Shown here: positions 1 through 5,445 of the stretch, piece after piece
How positions within the stretch are numbered: position 1 is the first letter of the stretch
Layout of the letters: every line of letters begins with the position of its first letter
Assembly: GCA_031289865.1 (NCBI GenBank)
Contig: JAITOQ010000138.1
Span: 1 to 9,757, forward strand
Length of the DNA stretch: 9,757 nt
Direction: 5' to 3'
From: Clostridiales bacterium
GTDB lineage: Bacteria; Bacillota; Clostridia; Christensenellales; JAISNN01
Notes under the pieces: generated by a model
Seen by the model: only the letters and a program-made list of their open reading frames with translations
Told to the model about the DNA's origin: nothing
Databases searched by the model: none
Made by a program: the position numbers and the translations under genes

Positions 1-58
1 TTGCATCCTATTTTTCTTAACAAAGCGTTAAACATATTGAAGTCTTATTATTTAGTGC

Positions 59-80
59 GGGACGATGTGGTCATCGTCCC
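59..80. other. Perfect 9-bp hairpin in the spacer after the P-loop gene
   Basis: GGGACGATG (59-67) and CATCGTCCC (72-80) are exact reverse complements around a TGGT loop. Neither strand has a T-run after the stem, so it is not a classical intrinsic terminator even though it lies about 50 bases after the stop of the P-loop gene. It could be a 3' end stabiliser, a processed terminator or a protein-binding palindrome. Two weaker dyads lie between it and the gene: AAACAC/GTGTTT at 115-129 and a near-palindrome at 96-108. Bases 1-58 show no gene I can support. Confidence 0.55.
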
Positions 81-128
81 CTACAAAATGACCGCCGACT
101 TTAAAAGCCGATTTAAACACGCTGTGTT

Positions 129-539
129 TTATTTCTCGTACTTAAGTAGGTATTTCGGCAATTCCGATTCGTCCAAACTAATCGTAAAGACAAGCGTCGC
201 TTCGTTTTCCGCGACGAGCTTTTCCGCGGAAGCGAAAAAGGCTTTTAGCTTTGAGACTTCTTTTTTGGTGATGCGCGCAATCCCGTCGATAAAAATAAAG
301 CCGAGATCGTTATTTCCGGCGATGAGTCCACCCAAAAAGCCCAAAAGCGAATCGGTGTTTTTGATGACTCCGAAGTCCGCGCTGTTGACAAACCGCACGC
401 CGCTTTTTATCTCGTAAACGTATCGATTTGTATCCGTAATAAATACGGCGTCGTTTTGCTCGGCGTCTATAGAGTTTGCAAAATCAATGATCTTTTTTGT
501 TTTTCCCGAACCTTTTGAGCCTACAATCAGTTTAATCAT
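129..539 (-). CDS. Small P-loop NTPase-like protein of a Clostridia-type family (function unknown)
   Basis: This 136-residue protein opens with beta-strand MIKLIV followed directly by a Walker A motif, GSKGSGKT (residues 7-14). A hydrophobic strand ending in acid, FIFID (81-85), fits Walker B. The fold is therefore a minimal P-loop nucleotide-binding domain with little room for anything else. I remember similar proteins of about 140 residues in Clostridia, often labelled 'twitching motility protein PilT' or 'ATP-binding protein'. The PilT name is not supported here, because no PilT Asp/His boxes or N-terminal domain are visible. The ATG is preceded by GGAGG with a 7-base gap, so the start is firm. 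It seems to be transcribed alone from its own promoter at 642-670, behind a 95-base leader. Ligand and partner are unknown; cytoplasmic location is inferred from the lack of membrane segments. Confidence 0.85.
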   Translation of the reverse strand: MIKLIVGSKGSGKTKKIIDFANSIDAEQNDAVFITDTNRYVYEIKSGVRFVNSADFGVIKNTDSLLGFLGGLIAGNNDLGFIFIDGIARITKKEVSKLKAFFASAEKLVAENEATLVFTISLDESELPKYLLKYEK

Positions 540-571
540 TCCAAAACCTCCGTTGTTGTATTGTTTTTTTT

Positions 572-634
572 TAGGATAAAACAGAATACGGGATTTGATA
601 GCGTTTTATGCGTTCCGCTTTTGTTTTTATCCTA
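572..634 (-). promoter_or_regulatory. Leader closed by a 10-bp inverted repeat (P-loop gene)
   Basis: On the minus strand TAGGATAAAA (634-625) is the exact reverse complement of TTTTATCCTA (581-572). The first arm starts at the predicted transcript 5' end (about 635), and the second is followed by eight A residues and the ribosome binding site. The 43 enclosed bases can form an inner AGCG/CGCT or GCG/CGC stem. The arrangement resembles a structured leader or riboswitch-like aptamer with a closing P1 stem, but I do not recognise a known class. A simple 5' mRNA-protecting stem or a protein operator are alternatives. Confidence 0.5.
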
Positions 635-641
635 CGAGAAT

Positions 642-670
642 ATTTTACCATAAAACGCCCGATCTTTCAA
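642..670 (-). promoter_or_regulatory. Sigma-A-type promoter of the P-loop gene
   Basis: On the minus strand TTGAAA (670-665) is separated by exactly 17 bases from TAAAAT (647-642). Each box differs from consensus by one base. The predicted start of transcription is near 635, leaving a leader of about 95 bases before the ATG at 539. Confidence 0.75.
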
Positions 671-740
671 GGGGTTTTATTCTTTTCTTTCCGATTTTCT
701 TAAATTTTTTTACTTTTTTTCTTTATTACCCGCTTTGACA

Positions 741-773
741 ACAAAAAAAGGACTTGTTAAGACCTTTTTTTGT
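741..773. terminator. Bidirectional intrinsic terminator after the 309-residue membrane protein gene
   Basis: Arms 741-755 and 759-773 pair over 14 bp with one A-A mismatch (752/762) and a GTT loop. The stem carries seven A residues on one side and seven T residues on the other, so a T-run follows the GC-containing core on either strand. It sits 22 bases beyond the stop codon of the gene at 795-1724 and insulates it from the promoter at 642-670. Confidence 0.8.
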
Positions 774-794
774 GATTTATTCTTTTAAACTAAA

Positions 795-1724
795 TTACAA
801 CTCCGCTTTGATGATTGCGTTTTTGAGTTTGACCAAGCATTCATGGACAATATCGATTTCGGGTTTTTCCGTATAAAACGGCTTTGCGTCGGCAATCATG
901 CGGAACACGCGTTTCAGCGTTACGGACGGGATAGCGGTTTCGCCGCATATAATCGAAACGTTTTCGGCGATAGCCGCGAGGCGTTCGTCCTTTAATTCCT
1001 TAGAAAGTCCGTCGGTCGCGGTGATGAAATAGTACCTTTGCGCGTCGCGTTCCTCTCTTATGAGTGACTCGATAAGCTCCGACGCTCTTTTTAGGATACC
1101 GTTCTCTATCTCTACGGGGTCGTCGCCGTATTTCACCGAATCGTCGAGTGCGTTGACAAAATTGTAAAATTCGGAGGAAAGTACGCGCTCAAGCCTCGCC
1201 GCACGAAGCTTCAAGAGATATTTAAGCGCAAGCCCTATCGCAAACGGCAGCAACGCGCCGACGGCAAAAGCCGAAAGACCCGAACACAGCGCGATTGCGG
1301 AAAAGAGCGCAAAGCACACAAAAATCACAACGTCGTACACGGCGAAAGCCAACCTGCGCGGTATTCTGTCCGAAACGGATTTTACTCCGTCGGCTTCGGT
1401 GATATAGAGGCTCGGACGGATAGGCTTTTCCTCCGCAAAATACGCGGTCAAGCGGCTCTGCAAGGACTTAGGCAAAAATATTATGTAATCCTTAAAAAAG
1501 TAGATGACGTTGTTGGGCGCAAGCTTTGCCGAATCGTCCGCGACGAGATAAGCGGTCGCCCGTTTTAATGCGGCGACATATCCGCGCAAAATCTTTGCGG
1601 AAGTAAGATATGCGTAGACAAAGGCGGCGGCTATCACGATCACAAAAATGAAAAGGAGTAACCCCGGCTCAACCGATGAAAACGCATTTGCGAACGCGTC
1701 GTAAATCTTCTCAAAAAAACCCAT
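795..1724 (-). CDS. Predicted integral membrane protein, family not recognised
   Basis: The 309-residue product has a hydrophobic segment at residues 21-40 (core LLLFIFVIVIAAAF). A hydrophilic stretch of about 85 residues follows (41-125). A hydrophobic pair lies at about 129-148 and 150-170, possibly a helical hairpin. A charged C-terminal half of about 140 residues, apparently helical and soluble, completes the protein. I see no catalytic or metal-binding motif and no lipobox. The shape, one helix plus a hairpin and a large helical tail, is loosely like MotA/ExbB-type or scaffold proteins, but I have no motif to claim that. The ATG lies 10 bases after GGAG, with its promoter 30 bases upstream and a terminator just downstream, so it looks monocistronic. 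Direct repeats next to its promoter suggest regulated expression. Confidence 0.85.
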   Translation of the reverse strand: MGFFEKIYDAFANAFSSVEPGLLLFIFVIVIAAAFVYAYLTSAKILRGYVAALKRATAYLVADDSAKLAPNNVIYFFKDYIIFLPKSLQSRLTAYFAEEKPIRPSLYITEADGVKSVSDRIPRRLAFAVYDVVIFVCFALFSAIALCSGLSAFAVGALLPFAIGLALKYLLKLRAARLERVLSSEFYNFVNALDDSVKYGDDPVEIENGILKRASELIESLIREERDAQRYYFITATDGLSKELKDERLAAIAENVSIICGETAIPSVTLKRVFRMIADAKPFYTEKPEIDIVHECLVKLKNAIIKAEL

Positions 1725-1753
1725 TTTTTTATATCTCCACTTTTATTATATAC

Positions 1754-1782
1754 AGTATACCAAAAATCCGCAAAAAAATCAA
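1754..1782 (-). promoter_or_regulatory. Sigma-A-type promoter of the membrane protein gene
   Basis: On the minus strand TTGATT (1782-1777), a 17-base spacer and TATACT (1759-1754) form a near-consensus promoter. The predicted start is about 1747, giving a leader of some 23 bases that contains the ribosome binding site. Confidence 0.8.
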
Positions 1783-1786
1783 TATG

Positions 1787-1822
1787 TTTTCCGATAATAA
1801 ATAATTTTTTTCCGATAATAAA
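1787..1822 (-). repeat. Two identical 15-bp direct repeats just upstream of the -35 box
   Basis: The plus-strand 15-mer TTTTCCGATAATAAA occurs exactly at 1787-1801 and again at 1808-1822. The start-to-start distance is 21 bp, or two helical turns. The nearer copy ends four bases from the -35 box of the membrane-protein promoter; the repeat centres fall near -47 and -68 relative to the predicted start. This is the geometry expected of a transcription factor binding as a dimer on one DNA face. I found no third copy in the window. Confidence 0.75.
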
Positions 1823-1853
1823 CGGCTTTTTGCGGCATGATGCTCGTTTTTCT

Positions 1854-2816
1854 CTAAAAGACAACGCCCAAAGCGCGGTTTGCCTCGTCCAAAATCCTCA
1901 TAACCTCCGTCGTGTGGGCAAAGCTCACGAGGGGGCTTTCGGTTTTTCCCTCGCGCAAAAGTCCGTTGAAATGCGCAATCTCGTATGTAAAGTCGGGGTG
2001 TCTGAAACGATAGCGTTCGGCGAAGAGCTTACCCGTCTCTTTTATTTTAAAGCCCATACCCCAATGAAAATGCGGGATGCGGATAACGCCCTTTTCGCAC
2101 AAAATCGTAAATCCGAACCGAATTTTTTTGCGTGTGGTCGCGCTTTTCAGCCGCGCAACGGCACCGTCGGGATACGAAAGGGTCAAGGAGCATTCTCTGT
2201 CGACGCCGTTTTCCGTCGTGCCCTCAACCTCAACTTTTTTGGAAACGCCCGCAAGAAAGGTTGCGTACGCGACGTTGTACACCATGAGGTCGAATATCGA
2301 ACCGCCGCCGCGCTTATAGTCAAACACGCGGTGATTTTTATTCGGAAAAAATCCGATCATATCGCCTTTCATCTCCAAAATTTTCCCAAACCGCCCCGAC
2401 CGCACGACTTCGAGCAGCTTTTGGGTACACGGAATGAACCGCGTCCACATGGCTTCCATTAGGAGCTTTCCGCTCTCATGCGCCGCGGCAATCATCTTTT
2501 CCGTTTCCGCTAAGGTGCAAGCGAACGACTTTTCGCAAAGGACGGAAAAGCCCGCCTTTAAAAAAGCTACGGTATTTTCGCAATGGCGGTTCATGTCAGT
2601 ACCGACGTAAACCGCGTCTATGTCCTTTGCCTTTAAAAATTCGCCGTAGGTGTACGCGCTCTCCAAACCGTATTTGGCTTGAAACTCAAGCGCACGCGCC
2701 TTTGACGACGACACGCAAGCGACAACCTTCATTCCGTCCGATTTTTGCGCCGCACGCATAAACGTGTGAGAAATACCGCCCAAACCGCATACCGCCCATC
2801 TTATGATTTTTCCCAT
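1854..2816 (-). CDS. Gfo/Idh/MocA-family NAD(P)-dependent oxidoreductase
   Basis: The 320-residue protein begins with a Rossmann dinucleotide motif, GLGGIS (residues 11-16). The family's Lys motif appears as CEKSFA (94-99), with Ser where most members have Pro (EKP). MEAMWTRFIP (120-129) is typical of the branch that includes dimeric dihydrodiol dehydrogenase and bacterial sugar or inositol dehydrogenases. GGGSIFDLMVY (170-180) supplies the Asp and Tyr of the usual D-x3-Y/H active-site pattern. Known relatives oxidise or reduce a hydroxyl of a sugar or cyclic diol with NAD(P); the substrate here cannot be read from sequence. I start at ATG 2816 because GGAGG lies just before it. An in-frame ATG at 2831 would leave only about eight leader bases after the predicted transcription start. 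The gene appears monocistronic; no sugar transporter or kinase is adjacent. Confidence 0.9.
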   Translation of the reverse strand: MGKIIRWAVCGLGGISHTFMRAAQKSDGMKVVACVSSSKARALEFQAKYGLESAYTYGEFLKAKDIDAVYVGTDMNRHCENTVAFLKAGFSVLCEKSFACTLAETEKMIAAAHESGKLLMEAMWTRFIPCTQKLLEVVRSGRFGKILEMKGDMIGFFPNKNHRVFDYKRGGGSIFDLMVYNVAYATFLAGVSKKVEVEGTTENGVDRECSLTLSYPDGAVARLKSATTRKKIRFGFTILCEKGVIRIPHFHWGMGFKIKETGKLFAERYRFRHPDFTYEIAHFNGLLREGKTESPLVSFAHTTEVMRILDEANRALGVVF

Positions 2817-2845
2817 AATGCCCTCCGACATAATACCTTATCGAT

Positions 2846-2874
2846 ATTGTAACACGTTTTTCTCTGAAAATCAA
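2846..2874 (-). promoter_or_regulatory. Sigma-A-type promoter of the Gfo/Idh gene
   Basis: On the minus strand TTGATT (2874-2869), a 17-base spacer and TACAAT (2851-2846). The predicted start near 2839 supports translation from ATG 2816 rather than 2831. Confidence 0.8.
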
Positions 2875-2879
2875 GTACT

Positions 2880-2907
2880 ACTCCCTATTTGCTTTTAAAT
2901 AGGGAGT
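2880..2907. terminator. Stem-loop between greA and the Gfo/Idh promoter, candidate terminator
   Basis: CTCCCTATTT (2881-2890) and AAATAGGGAG (2897-2906) form a perfect 10-bp stem with a six-base loop, extended by an A-T pair at 2880/2907. It lies about 50 bases after the greA stop. On the minus strand the following bases contain only scattered T residues (TAGTACTTGATTTT). The plus-strand side is more T-rich but has no gene to terminate. It ends six bases from the -35 box of the Gfo/Idh promoter. Confidence 0.55.
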
Positions 2908-2953
2908 TGTTATTACTTGTTTTTACTTTTTTTTCAATTTATAGGCAAAAAGA

Positions 2954-3427
2954 CTACGCGCTGATTCCCAAAATCTTCACTTTCATTACGCCCGCGGGAG
3001 CAAAAACGTTGCATTCCGTGCCTTTTTTTTGTCCTAATATGGCTTTGGCTATCGGCGACTCGTTGCTGATTTTGTTTTGTGATGAATCCGCTTCGGTATT
3101 TCCTACGATTTTGAATTCCAATTTTTCGTCGTATTCGATATCGAGCAGCTTGACCGTACAACCGACCGAAACCACCCGCGTATCTACGTTGTTTTCGTTG
3201 ATGATGACGGCGGCTAAAATCTTTTCGTTGATCTCTTTGATCTCGTTTTCGATATGGACTTGTTCGTCCTTTGCCGCGTCGTATTCCGCGTTTTCGGAAA
3301 GATCGCCGAATTCGCGTGCAACCTTGATGCGCTCCGACGCTTGAGGTCTTGCGACCGTTTGGAGATTGTGAAGCTTGTTTTGAAGCTCCTCGTATCCCGC
3401 TTTTGTCAACAAAATTTCTTTTGCCAT
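2954..3427 (-). CDS. greA: Transcription elongation factor GreA
   Basis: GreA inserts a coiled-coil into the RNA polymerase secondary channel and stimulates cleavage of backtracked transcripts. This 157-residue protein has the family's usual length (about 158). It starts with the conserved MAKEILLTKAGYEELQ, followed by the coiled-coil (about residues 10-75). The tip motif FGDLSENAEY carries the acidic pair D42 and E45, equivalent to E. coli D41 and E44. The C-terminal FKBP-like domain (about 80-157) shows the ISNESPIAKAILGQ and KKG...APAGVMKVKILGI segments typical of GreA. The ATG follows AGGAG with an 8-base gap. It has its own promoter upstream, just after dxs, so it is probably expressed independently of isoprenoid synthesis. 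Nothing in the protein looks unusual. Confidence 0.97.
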   Translation of the reverse strand: MAKEILLTKAGYEELQNKLHNLQTVARPQASERIKVAREFGDLSENAEYDAAKDEQVHIENEIKEINEKILAAVIINENNVDTRVVSVGCTVKLLDIEYDEKLEFKIVGNTEADSSQNKISNESPIAKAILGQKKGTECNVFAPAGVMKVKILGISA

Positions 3428-3482
3428 ATGTGTATCTCCTTTTTTTAAACCCGCGTTGTGTCACAAGAGGTCTAATATAAAA

Positions 3483-3520
3483 TCGTTTCTCCGAACGCCG
3501 TGCGGCACACAGAAAAACGA
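3483..3520 (-). promoter_or_regulatory. Stem-loop at the 5' end of the greA leader
   Basis: TCGTTT (3520-3515 on the minus strand) pairs with AAACGA (3488-3483). The stem continues through a two-base bulge and CT/AG, and an inner GCCG/CGGC stem lies at 3497-3506. The structure begins about two bases after the predicted transcript start and lies some 55 bases before the ribosome binding site, so it would not itself occlude translation. mRNA stabilisation or leader regulation are both possible. Confidence 0.4.
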
Positions 3521-3528
3521 CATGGAAT

Positions 3529-3557
3529 ATTGTATCTTATTCTTATGCTAAAGTCAA
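3529..3557 (-). promoter_or_regulatory. Sigma-A-type promoter of greA
   Basis: On the minus strand TTGACT (3557-3552), a 17-base spacer and TACAAT (3534-3529), each box one mismatch from consensus. The predicted start is near 3522 and the leader is about 95 bases. It lies within 60 bases after the dxs stop, and I see no convincing terminator between dxs and this promoter. Confidence 0.8.
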
Positions 3558-3607
3558 TGAAAAAATGTATCTTTCGGAAGTTTTTTTAAAATTTTGCGGG
3601 ATTTTTT

Positions 3608-5335
3608 TCACTTTTTCTCTTCATTTCCGCTTTTGTGCCCCAACTGTTTACTCTCAAACTCCCGTGCAATTCTTTTAGCGAGGGTTTCTCCGTCCAAGCC
3701 CTCCGCGCAAAACAACTCCTCTCTCGTTCCCCTTTTGGGAAACGCGTCGCGCACGGCAAAAATTTTAACCGTCTTTGAGCCGTCGCACGAAAAAGCCTCG
3801 GCGGCCGCGCTCCCGAAGCCGCCCGATACCGCGTTGTCCTCCACGGTAAAAATACGCTTACAAGCCTTTAAATCCTCCGTCAAACTTCCGTCTAACGGTT
3901 TGAGTTTTTTTACATATCTCACGGACGTTTCTATACCGTATTTTTCGCGGCAAATTTCCGCGGCGATAAGAGCCTCAAGCTCCGCAAACGCGCCGCTCAC
4001 AAGGACGGCGTTTTCGCCTATCGGACGCGTCAAAAAGCTCTTTAGCCGTTCGGGGATTACGGGCGGCGCGCCCTTTGGGTAGCGTATAGCGACGGCACCC
4101 TCATGCCCCGCCGCAAAGCCTATCATCTCTTTTAATTCTTCGGTGTTTTCGGGCGACAGTATCACGATATCGGGGACGAGCCGCAAATAACCGACGTCAA
4201 AAATCCCTTGATGGGTTTCTCCGTCCTCCGCGACCAAGCCCGCACGGTCAATCAAAAATTTTACGTTGTTGTTCATAATCCCCACGTCGTGGAGCAGCCC
4301 GTCAAACCCTCTCTGCAAAAACGAGGAATAGACCGCCGCAAACGGTATCAAACCGCCGCGGCTCATCGCCGCGCTCATCGTGACCGCGTGAGCCTCGCAT
4401 ATCCCCACATCAAAAAAACGGTCGGGAAAACGCTCCGCAAAGCCCGAAAGCCCCGCGCCCTCCCTCATCGCCGCCGTCACCGCGACTATCCTTTTGTCGA
4501 GCGTTGCAAGCGCGGTCAAGCCCTCTCCCGCCGCACGGGAAAAGGTTATCCCCTCGTTCGTCTTACCGAACGACGGGCGCGGCAAGCCGTGATACCGTTC
4601 GGGCGCATCCTCCGCGGCCTTGCAGCCCTTGCCTTTTTGGGTGATACAATGTACTACCGTGATTCCGTTTGATTCTTTAGCTTTTTTAAAAGCTTCGGTG
4701 AGCGCGCCTATATCGTGTCCGTCTATGACGCCTATGTATTCCGCGCCGTAACATTTAAAGGGCGCGGCGATTTTTGATGCTTTTATGTCGTCGAGATACG
4801 CCGAAAATCCCGAATCTATACCGCCGTTTCCGTAAGGAAATCCGTTGTCGTTGAGGATAACGACAACCCTTCCTCCTATCGTCCTAAGGTCGTTGAGGGC
4901 CTCGTAGCTCATGCCGCCCGTCATAGCCCCGTCGCCGACCAAAGCGACGATTTCGTAGTCCGCTCCCGTCAATTTTTTTGCGCGGAGATATCCCGCGGCA
5001 AGGGACAGCGCGGTACCGCTATGCCCCGATACAAACGCGTCGCACGCGCTCTCCGACGGCGACAAAAAGCCGCTTATCCCCTCTTTTTTTCTTAAACCGC
5101 TTAAGGAACGCCCCGTCAAAAGTTTATGCGCATAGGCTTGATGCCCGACGTCAAAGAGCAACTTGTCCGTGTCGGGGTCAAAAACACTGTGCATAGCGAG
5201 AGTGATTTCGACCGCGCCGAGATTGGACGCAAGATGCCCGCCGTTTTGCGCGACGGCGATCTCTATCTCCCCTCTCAGCGTATACGAAAGCTTTTCTAAT
5301 TCGCGTGTCTCCGCATTTTTTAAACCGTAACGCAA
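3608..5335 (-). CDS. dxs: 1-deoxy-D-xylulose-5-phosphate synthase (compact form)
   Basis: DXS condenses pyruvate and glyceraldehyde 3-phosphate, using thiamine diphosphate and Mg2+, to start the MEP isoprenoid pathway and feed thiamine and pyridoxal synthesis. Motifs seen: GGHLASNLG (H34, E. coli H49), VGHQAYAHK (H65, H80), GDGAMTGG with D135 (D152) and LNDN with N164 (N181). Further on are YHGLP (H249, H299), GICEAHAV (E314, E370) and DRAGLVAEDGETHQG (R364, D371, H375 for R420, D427, H431); IRYPKG supplies R418. At 575 residues it is shorter than E. coli DXS (620). About 15 residues are missing at the N-terminus, about 33 between N164 and the VDGHD motif, and about 6 in the domain linker. 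The usual MSIS-NVG segment is replaced by a Gly-rich one. The start is TTG, backed by AGGAG. The E. coli comparison is from memory. Confidence 0.96.
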   Translation of the reverse strand: MRYGLKNAETRELEKLSYTLRGEIEIAVAQNGGHLASNLGAVEITLAMHSVFDPDTDKLLFDVGHQAYAHKLLTGRSLSGLRKKEGISGFLSPSESACDAFVSGHSGTALSLAAGYLRAKKLTGADYEIVALVGDGAMTGGMSYEALNDLRTIGGRVVVILNDNGFPYGNGGIDSGFSAYLDDIKASKIAAPFKCYGAEYIGVIDGHDIGALTEAFKKAKESNGITVVHCITQKGKGCKAAEDAPERYHGLPRPSFGKTNEGITFSRAAGEGLTALATLDKRIVAVTAAMREGAGLSGFAERFPDRFFDVGICEAHAVTMSAAMSRGGLIPFAAVYSSFLQRGFDGLLHDVGIMNNNVKFLIDRAGLVAEDGETHQGIFDVGYLRLVPDIVILSPENTEELKEMIGFAAGHEGAVAIRYPKGAPPVIPERLKSFLTRPIGENAVLVSGAFAELEALIAAEICREKYGIETSVRYVKKLKPLDGSLTEDLKACKRIFTVEDNAVSGGFGSAAAEAFSCDGSKTVKIFAVRDAFPKRGTREELFCAEGLDGETLAKRIAREFESKQLGHKSGNEEKK

Positions 5336-5347
5336 AATCCGACTCCT
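5333..5347 (-). promoter_or_regulatory. Ribosome binding site that fixes the TTG start of dxs
   Basis: On the minus strand AGGAG (5347-5343) is followed by seven bases and TTG (5335-5333). No in-frame ATG lies between this site and the conserved GGHLASNLG motif of DXS, so TTG is the only sensible start. The weak start codon would lower translation relative to ATG. Confidence 0.85.
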
Positions 5348-5375
5348 ATTTACTCATTCTCGACTATAGCTTTTC

Positions 5376-5442
5376 GAGGTACTATACCTCCGTAAAATCA
5401 ATTTATTCATCATATTTTACGGAGTACCGTATCTCCGTAAAA
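5376..5442. promoter_or_regulatory. Two related palindromes in the dxs upstream region
   Basis: Unit 1 (5376-5390) is GAGGTA-CTA-TACCTC. Unit 2 has arms TTTTACGGAG (5415-5424) and CTCCGTAAAA (5433-5442) around eight bases. Aligned over 23 bases (5375-5397 and 5420-5442) the units match at 18 positions and are 45 bp apart. In addition, CTCCGTAAAAT (5388-5398) pairs exactly with ATTTTACGGAG (5414-5424), so three mutually exclusive hairpins are possible. No T-run follows either unit, so they are not terminators. A weak TATAGT on the minus strand sits inside unit 1, but I could not find a matching -35 box. A repressor or activator operator pair is my preferred reading; an RNA switch is the alternative. 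Confidence 0.6.
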
Positions 5443-5445
5443 ACA

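Noticed and set aside
1..36. Possible minus-strand gene start reading MFNALLRKIGC at ATG 36
   Set aside because: There is no ribosome binding site or promoter before it, and only eleven residues are visible before the window edge.
1830..2462. 210-residue plus-strand open frame
   Set aside because: It lies almost entirely opposite the Gfo/Idh gene, has no ribosome binding site, and its translation shows no domain; it is a shadow of the real gene.
2934..3464. 176-residue minus-strand open frame overlapping greA
   Set aside because: It is out of frame with greA, extremely rich in Arg, Lys and Gln, and greA itself matches its family from end to end.
3541..3607. Terminator after dxs
   Set aside because: Only AT-rich self-complementary stretches such as AAAATTTT are present, with no GC-containing stem before a T-run.
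4208..4672. Arg-rich plus-strand open frame
   Set aside because: It is antisense to the catalytic region of dxs; the basic composition simply reflects reading GC-rich codons backwards.
5415..5442. Stem-loop after the CorB-like gene as an intrinsic terminator
   Set aside because: The stem ends in AAAA and is followed by TATGATG, with no T-run; its similarity to the second palindrome fits a regulatory site better.
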